Source: Aliiroseovarius sediminilitoris (lineage in GTDB: Bacteria; Pseudomonadota; Alphaproteobacteria; Rhodobacterales; Rhodobacteraceae). From it: a DNA stretch of 64,000 bases. The notes below the pieces were generated by a model that worked only from the letters and a program-made list of their open reading frames with translations, searched no databases and was not told where the DNA came from. This document shows, piece after piece, positions 25,625 through 33,700 of the stretch. Each line of letters begins with the position of its first letter. The stretch's first letter is position 1. The position numbers were made by a program, and so were the translations under genes. The stretch spans positions 2,480,001 through 2,544,000 of the forward strand of contig NZ_FOJB01000001.1 of assembly GCF_900109955.1 (NCBI RefSeq), read 5' to 3'.

Positions 25625-26608
25625 CTACAGCCTGCCTCGCCGTGCGGCCACCAATTGCGACAGGATCGATACTGCAATCTCGGCCGGACCCTTTGCGCCG
25701 ATGTCCAGCCCGACCGGGCCGTGCAGACGCGACAGGGCGTCTTCGGGCAGACCCAAGGCACGCAACCGGTCCAGACGCGCAGCATGGGTGCGACGCGAGC
25801 CAAGACAGCCGATATAGAAAGAACCGGCCCCCAGCCCTTCACGGATCGCAGGATCATCAATCTTGGGATCGTGACCCAATGTCACGATGGCTGTTTGGGC
25901 ATCCACCCCGATCTGTGCAAGGGCGGCATCGGTATCATCGCAAATCACACGCAGTCCCGGAAACCGTGCTGGCGTGGCAAAGCTGCTGCGCGGATCGGTG
26001 ATGATGGGATCGAACCCCGTGGCTGCCGCCATCGGAGCCAGGTTTTGTGCGATATGCACCGCACCGACGATGACCAAGCGGGGCGATGGGTTGACAACCA
26101 GTGTGAACACATCACCGTCGAACCGGGTTTCCCCCGCCATCGTCTGCGGTGTGTCGGTATCCGACACCGTAAGTTGCCGCGCCCATGTGGTCACGTTCAC
26201 CTGATAGGCAATCGGCACGCGATGGGCCTGCGTCCGCACGATCTCTGCCAGCATCGCGACCGGCATAGCGGCCCCATCGTTATCCTGATCCGTGACCGGT
26301 TCCACCAGAACACGGATGGTGCCACCACAGGCCAGCCCGGCGCTGAACGCATCCTCATCCGCCACGCTATAGGTCAACAGGCGCGGCACGCGGGCACCGA
26401 TTGCCTCAAGCGCTTCAGTCACCACCGCGCCTTCGACACAGCCGCCCGAAACCGAGCCTTCGATGTCGCCGTCTTCTGCGATGATCATCTGACTGCCTGC
26501 CGGACAGGGGGCGCTGCCCCAGGTCTGAACAACCGTAGCAATCGCCACGCGCTGGCCCGCGCGAAGCCAGTCCAACGCTGTATCTGGGAGTGTCCTGAGC
26601 GTTGCCAC
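25625..26608 (-). CDS. XdhC/CoxI-family protein
   Basis: A 327-residue protein related to XdhC, which protects molybdenum cofactor and passes it to xanthine dehydrogenase-type enzymes. The N-terminal XdhC_CoxI part has VATVVQTWGSAPCPAGSQM and the GSVSGGCVEGAV block (about residues 50-61). The C-terminal Rossmann part has LVIVGAVHIAQNLAPMA and ends with YIGCLGSRRTHAAR. The start is GTG with a weak GGAAA upstream. No molybdoenzyme gene lies nearby in this window, so the client enzyme must be encoded elsewhere. Confidence 0.88.
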   Translation of the reverse strand: MATLRTLPDTALDWLRAGQRVAIATVVQTWGSAPCPAGSQMIIAEDGDIEGSVSGGCVEGAVVTEALEAIGARVPRLLTYSVADEDAFSAGLACGGTIRVLVEPVTDQDNDGAAMPVAMLAEIVRTQAHRVPIAYQVNVTTWARQLTVSDTDTPQTMAGETRFDGDVFTLVVNPSPRLVIVGAVHIAQNLAPMAAATGFDPIITDPRSSFATPARFPGLRVICDDTDAALAQIGVDAQTAIVTLGHDPKIDDPAIREGLGAGSFYIGCLGSRRTHAARLDRLRALGLPEDALSRLHGPVGLDIGAKGPAEIAVSILSQLVAARRGRL

Positions 26609-27052
26609 GTCGATCGATTCATTTCCTTATCCGAATGTGGAATGTCACCGGGCTGGCGCAGGGTTTCAACCGCAAAACGTAAACGGACCGCCTGACAAAT
26701 CAGGCGGCCCATTATGGAGTATACCATTTACAACACAAAATTGGTCCACATCCGCAGCACAAGCAGCCGCATCGCGTCCTGAACCCCATCCGGATCAACC
26801 ACCAACGCAGCTTGAAACAAACCGCTACTCTGACTGATTCCACGAAAGAGGTTCGCCTTTAACTAAGACCCGCGCATTACTGGAGGCAAGGAAATAAGGC
26901 TTTCCGTGGCGTAAGCTCTACCATCGCGAAAAGGGAACGCATCTTTGGCTGGGCGCATCGTTGACGGGTTTTGATGTGTCTGCCAAAATCGCCCGAAGAT
27001 CAGCATGGCACGAACTGTGAGCATCTAAGCATATGTTACCGAACGAAAACCC
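26609..27052. other. 444-base intergenic region with a small hairpin
   Basis: The region lies upstream of both the leftward xdhC-like gene and the rightward glycosyltransferase gene, so promoters for both are expected here. A perfect 8-bp hairpin (CCGCCTGA with TCAGGCGG, loop CAAA) occupies 26688-26707, without a T run. I see no gene, repeat or RNA otherwise. Confidence 0.5.
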
Positions 27053-28141
27053 GTGCCAGCCCTGCACACCGAACCGCTTGTGCGTGACCGCCTGATGCGC
27101 GTCACAGCTATCACCTGCATGAAAAACGAAGCCGCATTCCTTCTGGAATGGCTCGCGCATCACAAGGCGATTGGTTTCACCGATTTTCTGGTCCTGTCGA
27201 ATGGGTGCAACGACGGGACGGATGGCATGCTCGACCGTTTGCAGGAATTGGGTCATCTGACCCATCTGCGCAATGACGGACCCCATGATCAGGGCGGCAT
27301 CCAATGGACCGGGTTCAAGATCGCTGACAAGCATCCCCTAGTGCGCGAAGCCGATTGGCTGATGACATTGGATGTGGACGAGTTCGTGAACATCCACGCG
27401 GGCGATCATACTCTGGCGGCCCTGTTCTCGGCGCTGCCCGACGCGGATGCGATCACCCTGACATGGCGGCTGTTTGGCAATGACGGGGTGATCGATTATT
27501 GCGACCAGCCCATCACCGGGCAATTCACGCGTGCCGCCCCCGAGGTCATGACCTGGCCCTGGCGTGCTTTTCTGTTCAAAACGCTCTATCGCAATCGTGG
27601 AGCGTATCGAAAACTCGGAGTTCACCGCCCGCGATCCCCGGTCGAAGGTGTGGTCGAAACCACGCGGTGGTTAGATGGAAGCGGTCGAACGCTGGATGGT
27701 AAGTTCCAGCGACATCAGATATTTTCGGCCTACACACGTCCGAATTACGGGTTGGTGCAGTTGAACCACTATCCCTTGGGCGCGATGGAAAGCTTCATTC
27801 TGAAATCCGACCGAGGGCGCGTCAACCGGTCGGACAAACCCATCGGAATGGATTATTGGTGCGAACGAAACTGGTGCGAGGTTGAAGACAACTCAATCCG
27901 TCAGACAGGCGCACCCCGGCAAGCCCAGCTTGCAGAGCTTATGTCCGATCCCAAGCTGGCAAATCTTCATCACGCAGCGGTCGACTGGCGCAAGCAGCGT
28001 TTTCGCGAACTGATGCAGGATGAAGCGAACCGCGCCCTTTTCGGTCGGCTTCTATTGACCCCGCCCGCACGCCCGATTCCCATGGACGACGCGCAAAGAA
28101 TATACAATTTCGCGCAAATCCCACGTGCTGCGGACCATTGA
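27053..28141 (+). CDS. family 2-like glycosyltransferase
   Basis: A 362-residue cytoplasmic glycosyltransferase with the GT-A fold. The nucleotide-sugar part begins VTAITCMKNEAAFLLEWLAHH. A LDVDEF motif (DXD equivalent, about residue 105-110) would bind the metal and sugar nucleotide. No membrane segment is present. A GTG at 27053 is listed as the start, but an ATG at 27095 (MRVTAITCMKNE) would fit the domain start equally well; neither has a strong ribosome site. The next gene, 130 bases on, may share its pathway of surface glycan modification. Confidence 0.82.
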   Translation: MPALHTEPLVRDRLMRVTAITCMKNEAAFLLEWLAHHKAIGFTDFLVLSNGCNDGTDGMLDRLQELGHLTHLRNDGPHDQGGIQWTGFKIADKHPLVREADWLMTLDVDEFVNIHAGDHTLAALFSALPDADAITLTWRLFGNDGVIDYCDQPITGQFTRAAPEVMTWPWRAFLFKTLYRNRGAYRKLGVHRPRSPVEGVVETTRWLDGSGRTLDGKFQRHQIFSAYTRPNYGLVQLNHYPLGAMESFILKSDRGRVNRSDKPIGMDYWCERNWCEVEDNSIRQTGAPRQAQLAELMSDPKLANLHHAAVDWRKQRFRELMQDEANRALFGRLLLTPPARPIPMDDAQRIYNFAQIPRAADH

Positions 28142-28272
28142 AATTCCTTCGGAAACAATGCGCTGACCTCTTTCCCACTCTCCCATTTTTTGCCGCATTG
28201 CGCGCCAAAAACCGCCTGCTTTCGCACCGAAAGAACACTGTGGATGGAACAATGATTATCGAGGTGTGAGTG

Positions 28273-29223
28273 ATGCAGGACGACCTGTCAGCAGGCGACA
28301 TGAATGCCGATCATATCGGCACGCCGGACGACGAGTGGCTCTCGCAATTGGAAGAGATCGGGTACGAGCGTGGGTATTTCGAACCCCTTGGCGCGGATCA
28401 CGCAGCTATATTGACCGACGAGGGGCGAACCCTTCTGGTCACGTTCGAAACGATCCGCAATATTCGCAACACCTCGCCCCTACAAGAACCGCTTGGCTGG
28501 ACCCTCGTGCGGCAGAACGGGTGGTCAAACCTGTGCATTCTGGCGTATTCAGAAACTTGGTTTCGGGATCGCGCAGTTTATGGTTATTTCGACCGCCTGA
28601 TCGAAGACGGCTTCTTTGAAGAATTCGACAAGGTGGTGTTTTATGGCGCGGGCATGTGCGGCTACGCGGCCGCCGCGTTCTCTGTGGTGGCGCCAGAGGT
28701 AACGGTTATCGCCGTACAACCCCAAGCCACCCTTGACCCGGCCCAGACTGAATTTGACCGCAGATTTCCGAAGGCGCGGCGGCGCGACTTTACAGATCGC
28801 TACCACTTTGCGCCCGAAATGGTCGAGATGGCGCGCGATGTGTTCCTGTTTTTCGATCCGGCAATAACCGAAGACACTGTTCACGCGGCGATGTTCAAAG
28901 GGGATCACATTCATCATATTCACGCGCGCCACTTTGGCGAAACGCTGGCACAATCTCTGTTTGACATGGGCGTGACCCATGACCTGATTATGAAAGCCGC
29001 CAAGGACACCCTGACACCGCAGGGATGCTATCGTGCGCTGCGTGTCCGACGGCGTTACCGCCCCTATCTGCGCAAACTGCTTGCCGCCGCCGAGGCGCGG
29101 GGAAAGCCACTGCTGGTCAAATGGTTGGCGTCGTCCGTGGCCTCAAACCAACACGCTCCACGCTTTCAACAGGCGTTGGACCGTGCGGAACGCATTTTGA
29201 CAAAAGGTTCATCTATATCCTAG
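28273..29223 (+). CDS. alpha/beta-hydrolase-like protein lacking the nucleophile serine
   Basis: A 316-residue cytoplasmic protein. The centre (about residues 120-150) reads [16 protein letters not shown], followed by [12 protein letters not shown], which looks like the nucleophile elbow of capsule-related alpha/beta hydrolases (YGSSMGGYAAL type). Here the expected Ser is Gly and the next Gly is Cys. The rest includes a [20 protein letters not shown] segment and a basic C-terminal region. I recall similar Rhodobacteraceae proteins being labelled phosphoadenosine phosphosulfate reductase, but no PAPS motif is visible. GAGG lies 8 bases before the ATG. Function is unknown. Confidence 0.6.
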   Translation: MQDDLSAGDMNADHIGTPDDEWLSQLEEIGYERGYFEPLGADHAAILTDEGRTLLVTFETIRNIRNTSPLQEPLGWTLVRQNGWSNLCILAYSETWFRDRAVYGYFDRLIEDGFFEEFDKVVFYGAGMCGYAAAAFSVVAPEVTVIAVQPQATLDPAQTEFDRRFPKARRRDFTDRYHFAPEMVEMARDVFLFFDPAITEDTVHAAMFKGDHIHHIHARHFGETLAQSLFDMGVTHDLIMKAAKDTLTPQGCYRALRVRRRYRPYLRKLLAAAEARGKPLLVKWLASSVASNQHAPRFQQALDRAERILTKGSSIS

Positions 29224-29347
29224 CTGTGAAGCAGCGCATCTGCACCAGGGACGCCCGTCGCGTTGCCCGTCGCGTTGCGCGATTTGCGCTTTGCATTCGC
29301 CCGAATCATCTGGCACGAAACCAGTTGCTGCGCTATGCCCTGTGCCG

Positions 29348-30388
29348 ATGACCCAGACCCTGACACTCCGCCGTCCCGATGACTGGCACTTGCATCTGCG
29401 CGATGGTGAGATGCTGAAAGCCGTCCTGCCCGAAACCGCGCGTCATTTCGCGCGCGCCATCATCATGCCGAACCTTGTGCCGCCCGTGGTGACAAGCTCC
29501 GATGCCAACGCTTATTGCGACCGCATCATGGCCGCACTGCCTGCCGACATGCGCTTTGAGCCGTTGATGACACTTTATCTGACCGAGGACACAGACCCGG
29601 CAGATGTCGCCGCCGCCGCGACCCGTGGACTGGTGAAAGCGGTGAAGCTTTATCCCGCTGGGGCGACAACAAACTCCGCCTCTGGCGTGCAGGATTTCGA
29701 CAAAGTCCGCCCGGTGTTCGAGAAAATGGCCGAGATCGGCCTGCCTCTTTGCGTCCACGGTGAAGTCACCGACGGCGACATAGATATCTTCGACCGCGAA
29801 GCCGTGTTCATCGACCGTGTGCTTGATCCAATCCGCCGCGCGACCCCCGGTCTGAAAGTGGTGATGGAGCACATCACCACCAAGGATGGCGTGGACTACG
29901 CGCGCGCCGAAGGTGACACGCTGGGCGCGACGATCACCACGCACCACCTGATCATCAACCGCAACCACATCTTGGTCGGCGGTATCAAACCGCATTATTA
30001 CTGCCTGCCCGTCGCCAAGCGCGAAACGCACCGCCTTGCCCTGCGTGAAGCGGCGACCTCGGGCGATGCGACATTCTTCCTTGGCACCGACAGCGCGCCG
30101 CATATCGACCCGTTGAAAGAAAACAGCTGCGGTTGCGCAGGATGTTTCACCGCCACCAACACCCTGTCCTGCCTTGCCGAAGTGTTCGAGGCCGACGGCG
30201 CGCTGGACAAGCTAGAGGCGTTCACCTCGCTGAATGGCCCCGCTTTCTATGGCTTGCCCGTGAACGAAGACACCATCACGCTGACCAAGGGCGACCCCGT
30301 GAATTATCCCGCGAAGATCGCTACAGGGGACGGTCCCGTGACCGTATTTGATCCGGGCTTTCCGCTGCACTGGCGGGTTGACACATAA
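29348..30388 (+). CDS. pyrC: dihydroorotase
   Basis: Cyclises carbamoyl-aspartate to dihydroorotate in pyrimidine synthesis. The 346-residue protein is the class II (E. coli-like) form. The metal-binding HLHLRDG is at residues 13-19, the carbamylated Lys is in [10 protein letters not shown] (about 98), and further metal ligands are in VHGEV, EHITT and GTDSAPH. The ATG at 29348 matches the family start ([16 protein letters not shown]). The neighbour pyrE starts 20 bases after its stop, so they form an operon. Confidence 0.96.
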   Translation: MTQTLTLRRPDDWHLHLRDGEMLKAVLPETARHFARAIIMPNLVPPVVTSSDANAYCDRIMAALPADMRFEPLMTLYLTEDTDPADVAAAATRGLVKAVKLYPAGATTNSASGVQDFDKVRPVFEKMAEIGLPLCVHGEVTDGDIDIFDREAVFIDRVLDPIRRATPGLKVVMEHITTKDGVDYARAEGDTLGATITTHHLIINRNHILVGGIKPHYYCLPVAKRETHRLALREAATSGDATFFLGTDSAPHIDPLKENSCGCAGCFTATNTLSCLAEVFEADGALDKLEAFTSLNGPAFYGLPVNEDTITLTKGDPVNYPAKIATGDGPVTVFDPGFPLHWRVDT

Positions 30389-30408
30389 CAAGAACAAGGA
30401 CGCTGCCC

Positions 30409-31089
30409 ATGATCCCTTCGACCTTCCCCACCAAGGATGAGATTGCCCGCCTGACCGCGCGGATGCTTTTGGAAATTGGGGCCGTGAACTTCAATACGGA
30501 CGAGCCATTCACGCTGGCCTCGGGCCTGCCCAGTCCCTCCTATATCGACTGCCGAAAACTGATCAGCTTCCCCCGCATCCGCTCAACCCTGATGGATTTC
30601 ATGGCGGTCGAGATCATGCGCGAAGCGGGGTTCGAGGCGTTCGACAACATTGCAGGCGGCGAAACCGCGGGCATCCCTTTTGCCGCCATGGTTGCCGAGC
30701 GTCTCGCCCTGCCCATGACATATGTGCGCAAGAAGCCGAAAGGGTATGGCCGCAACGCCCGCATCGAAGGGGCGATGGTCGAAGGCCAGCGCGTTCTGTT
30801 GGTTGAAGACCTGACCACGGATGGTGGCTCAAAACTCAGTTTCGTCGATGCGATTCGCCAAACCGGGGCGACATGCGGTGCAACCGCCGTGATCTTCTAT
30901 TACGACATCTTCCCCGAGACCGAAAAAACCCTTGGCGATCATGGTGTTCAACTGATCCACCTGTGCACATGGTGGGATGTTCTGGCTGAAGCGAAAGCCC
31001 AAGGCGCGTTCACGACCGAGACTTTGGACGAGGTGGAGCGCTTCCTGAAAGACCCGCGCGCCTGGCAAAAAGCGCGTATGCAGGGCTGA
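30409..31089 (+). CDS. pyrE: orotate phosphoribosyltransferase
   Basis: Transfers ribose-5-phosphate from PRPP to orotate to give OMP. The 226-residue protein carries the PRPP-binding motif [14 protein letters not shown] (about residues 127-140), the early [16 protein letters not shown] block and [18 protein letters not shown], with the Lys residues of the flexible loop. An AAGGACG ribosome site lies before the ATG. It follows pyrC by 20 bases. Confidence 0.96.
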   Translation: MIPSTFPTKDEIARLTARMLLEIGAVNFNTDEPFTLASGLPSPSYIDCRKLISFPRIRSTLMDFMAVEIMREAGFEAFDNIAGGETAGIPFAAMVAERLALPMTYVRKKPKGYGRNARIEGAMVEGQRVLLVEDLTTDGGSKLSFVDAIRQTGATCGATAVIFYYDIFPETEKTLGDHGVQLIHLCTWWDVLAEAKAQGAFTTETLDEVERFLKDPRAWQKARMQG

Positions 31090-31148
31090 CGCACATCACC
31101 ATCTGTATGGACTGTTTTGCGCGACCCCACCAAATCTGGTAGGGTTAC

Positions 31149-31190
31149 GTATGTTTCCGACTTATCCACACGATAATCACAGAAACATAC
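31149..31190. promoter_or_regulatory. DnaA box within a 9-bp inverted repeat upstream of dnaB
   Basis: TTATCCACA at 31162-31170 is a perfect match to the DnaA box consensus. It lies between GTATGTTTC (31149-31157) and its exact reverse complement GAAACATAC (31182-31190). The whole element sits 57-98 bases upstream of the dnaB ATG. Control of dnaB by DnaA, or by a repressor that binds the repeat, is inferred. Confidence 0.6.
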
Positions 31191-31246
31191 ATTTTGCCTT
31201 GGACCATCCCGAGGCGCTAAACAATCCCCAAAAGGGGCAGGCAGTC

Positions 31247-32746
31247 ATGAACGAGATCAGCAGTATTCCTCCGGGCGCTAAATCCGGCGACGCCAGCGAA
31301 GGCGTGCAGGACGCCCTGCCCCATCACATCGAAGCCGAACAACAGCTTCTGGGCGCGGTCCTGACGAACAACGACGTCTATGATCGGGTCGCCTCGATCA
31401 TCAATGCGGGTCATTTCTACGAACCCGTCCATGCCCGCATCTGGGAAATCGCCGCCAGCCGGATTTCGAAAAACGCACTTGCCAGCCCTGTGACGCTGAA
31501 AGCGTTCATGGAAGATGACGAGGGCCTGAAGGAGCTCGGTGGACCCGCCTATCTGGCGCGACTTGCGGGCGCAGCAATCTCCAGCTTCGCCGCGCGTGAC
31601 TATGCACAGATGATCTATGACCTCGCGATCCGGCGCGAGTTGATCCAGCTGGGTCAGGACATTTCGTCCAAGGCACAGAAGGTCGATATTTCGTCCGAAC
31701 CGAAAGAGCAGATCGTCGAGGCCGAACAGGCGCTCTATAAACTGGGTGAAGCAGGCCAGACAGATTCCGGATTCCAAAGTTTTTTGAAGGCCGTGACCGA
31801 CGCGGTTCACGTCGCCAACGCCGCCTATCAGCGCGAAGGCGGATTGGCCGGTGTCTCGACCGGGCTTGCCGATCTCGACAACAAACTGGGCGGGCTGCAC
31901 CCGTCCGACCTGCTGATCCTTGCGGGCCGCCCGTCGATGGGGAAGACCTCGCTTGCCACCAACATCGCGTTCAACGTGGCGAAAGCCTACAAGAAAGGTA
32001 CCCGTCCGGATGGCAGCGAAGGTGCCATTGACGGCGGTGTCGTCGGGTTCTTCTCGCTCGAAATGTCGGCCGAACAGCTTGCCGGACGGATCCTGGCCGA
32101 AGCCTCGGAAATCTCGTCTCACAAGATCCGCCAAGGCGACATGGACGAAGGCGAATTTCGCCGGTTCGTCAACGCGGCAAAGGAACTGGAAAGCTGCCCA
32201 CTTTTCATCGACGATACGCCCGCGCTGCCGATCAGCCAACTGGCTGCCCGCGCCCGCCGCCTGAAACGCACCCATGGCTTGGACCTTCTGATCATCGACT
32301 ATCTGCAACTCTGTCGCGGCACGGCCGAAAACCGGGTGAACGAGATCGCCGAGATCTCGATGGGCATGAAAGCCATCGCCAAGGAGCTCAATATCCCGGT
32401 CATCGCCCTGTCGCAGCTCAGCCGTCAGGTCGAAAGCCGCGACGACAAACGCCCGCAACTGTCAGACCTGCGCGAATCCGGGTCAATTGAGCAGGACGCA
32501 GACGTTGTCATGTTCGTGTTCCGCGAGGAATACTACAAGGAACGCGAAAAACCCGGCGACCACGAACTGGACCGCATGGCCGCCTGGCAGGACGAAATGT
32601 CCAGCCTGCACGGCAAAGCCGAAGTCATCATCGGCAAGCAACGCCACGGCCCCATCGGCACGGTCGAACTGTCCTTCGAAGCCCAGTTTACCCGGTTCGG
32701 AAACCTCGTGCAGAAATGGCAGCAAAGCTCGGACAGCGGGTTCTGA
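31247..32746 (+). CDS. dnaB: replicative DNA helicase DnaB
   Basis: Hexameric helicase that unwinds DNA at the fork. The 499-residue protein has the N-terminal primase-interacting domain (LPHHIEAEQQLLGAVL, residues 24-39), the linker, and the RecA-like C-terminal domain. Walker A is GRPSMGKTS at 227-235, followed by FSLEMSAEQL, LLIIDYLQL and LSQLSRQVESR. AGGGGCAGG lies before the ATG at 31247; the upstream part of the open frame covers the DnaA box region and is probably not translated. The stop overlaps the ATG of a broken VOC gene (TGATG). Confidence 0.97.
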   Translation: MNEISSIPPGAKSGDASEGVQDALPHHIEAEQQLLGAVLTNNDVYDRVASIINAGHFYEPVHARIWEIAASRISKNALASPVTLKAFMEDDEGLKELGGPAYLARLAGAAISSFAARDYAQMIYDLAIRRELIQLGQDISSKAQKVDISSEPKEQIVEAEQALYKLGEAGQTDSGFQSFLKAVTDAVHVANAAYQREGGLAGVSTGLADLDNKLGGLHPSDLLILAGRPSMGKTSLATNIAFNVAKAYKKGTRPDGSEGAIDGGVVGFFSLEMSAEQLAGRILAEASEISSHKIRQGDMDEGEFRRFVNAAKELESCPLFIDDTPALPISQLAARARRLKRTHGLDLLIIDYLQLCRGTAENRVNEIAEISMGMKAIAKELNIPVIALSQLSRQVESRDDKRPQLSDLRESGSIEQDADVVMFVFREEYYKEREKPGDHELDRMAAWQDEMSSLHGKAEVIIGKQRHGPIGTVELSFEAQFTRFGNLVQKWQQSSDSGF

Positions 32747-33037
32747 TGGCGATCACTGGGGTGAACCACATCAACCGGTCGTGTCTGACCTTTCGCGCTC
32801 GGTTCACTTCTTCATGGATGTTCTGGGCAACTGCTGTGCGCGGATTGGTCAAGCGGCGCGTATCTTGAACTTGGCGAGCGTTGGCTTTGCCTCACCCCAT
32901 CCGCCCAGCCGATTACGCCGCGCACAGATTATTCACTCCTCACTTTTTCCCGTAAACTAGACCACTTCGAACCGCTCGCCGCCAGTTCACCGGATGGCCA
33001 CCCGGTAAACCGACCGCTCACAATCTGGCGCAGGTAA
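32746..33037 (+). pseudogene. VOC/glyoxalase-fold (FosA-like) gene, broken by frameshifts
   Basis: Three plus-strand frames carry consecutive pieces of one glyoxalase-fold protein. Frame one is MAITGVNHIN (from 32746). Frame two is VSDLSRSVHFFMDVLG (about 32780-32829). Frame three is SSGAYLELGERWLCLTP, then RTDYSLLTFS, then SPDGHPVN (about 32849-33010), ending at TAA 33035. The order and motifs fit FosA-type thiol transferases or glyoxalases. The last part also seems internally deleted. At least two single-base losses would explain the shifts. Its ATG overlaps the dnaB stop, so it was probably cotranscribed. Confidence 0.7.
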
Positions 33038-33430
33038 TATCAGGGCAATGACAAACACCTAATCCGTGAGGTATTCGCGACATTTCTTGAACACACGATG
33101 CAGGTGGGAATGGACGTTCCTTAAAAGACCTTCGCAGTCAGGCCAATGACCGCGCCCTGCCGGTTCCGTTCCATGATGATGTGTTCCCCGATATGCCCGT
33201 CGGCCGCCGCCCAAAACAGTACGCCATGGGGCAAGATCATCTAACCGCCGTGCGCATGTGCGACGACTGCAAAGCGCCCCGTGAGGGCAGAGACGTAACT
33301 CTTAACCGCGTGATTGGAGTGGCGTCACACAACGCGTTTCCGCCAACCGCTGGTCCTTCAGGAAACAGACGGACCCTAAACCATCGGAGCAAACCGACGG
33401 CAGTGACTCCTTTCTGCGTGCATCGGCAGG
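33038..33430. other. unassigned region after the VOC pseudogene
   Basis: About 390 bases. Between 33044 and about 33300 two plus-strand frames show protein-like text (NDKHLIREVFATFLEHTMQ, then FPDMPVGRRPKQYAMGQDHL). The first is closed by a TAA near 33123 and the second is open without a ribosome site. It may be another decayed gene, but I recognise no family. Confidence 0.3.
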
Positions 33431-33467
33431 AGCGGTCCGCGTGCATGTGCAGCGGGCCGCTTTTTTT
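33431..33467 (+). terminator. orphan intrinsic terminator
   Basis: A 10-bp stem (AGCGGTCCGC with GCGGGCCGCT, one G-T pair) and an 11-base loop are followed by seven T on the plus strand. No plus-strand gene ends nearby. It either ends an unrecognised transcript such as a small RNA at about 33300-33467, or the decayed transcript from dnaB. Confidence 0.65.
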
Positions 33468-33577
33468 GAGCGATTCACCCGCAAGCTGCCCTGCTGGATA
33501 TCTGCTATATTGGGAAACACACCGCTTTGGCAAGCAAGGCCAGAGGTCTATAAGTTTCTGTTTTTATTTGTATATTC

Positions 33578-33653
33578 TGGTGCCCCCACACGGACTCGAA
33601 CCGCGGACCTACTGATTACAAATCAGTTGCTCTACCAGCTGAGCTATAGGGGC
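33578..33653 (-). tRNA. tRNA-Thr (anticodon UGU)
   Basis: Read on the minus strand it begins GCCCCTATAGCTCAGCTGG, a standard D arm. The anticodon arm ACTGATTTGTAATCAGT gives anticodon UGU, and the T arm GGTTCGAGTCC and acceptor GGGGGCA with encoded CCA follow. It is 76 nt long with one G-U and no mismatch in the acceptor stem. It reads ACA-family threonine codons. Confidence 0.97.
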
Positions 33654-33700
33654 ACTGCTGCGCATTTAAGGGGTTCTGCGGGCGGGTTCAAGCAAAAGGT

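Noticed and set aside
25565-26695. Open frame of 376 codons on the plus strand
   Set aside because: Antisense to the XdhC-like gene, whose Rossmann and XdhC motifs are clear.
28270-28272. GTG as start of the alpha/beta-hydrolase-like gene
   Set aside because: The ATG directly after it (28273) has better spacing to GAGG and is the more likely start.
31217-32458. Open frame of 413 codons on the minus strand
   Set aside because: Shadow of dnaB; no ribosome site and no recognisable domain.
33181-33615. Open frame of 144 codons overlapping tRNA-Thr
   Set aside because: Its 3' half reads through the orphan terminator and into the antisense of the tRNA; there is no ribosome site.
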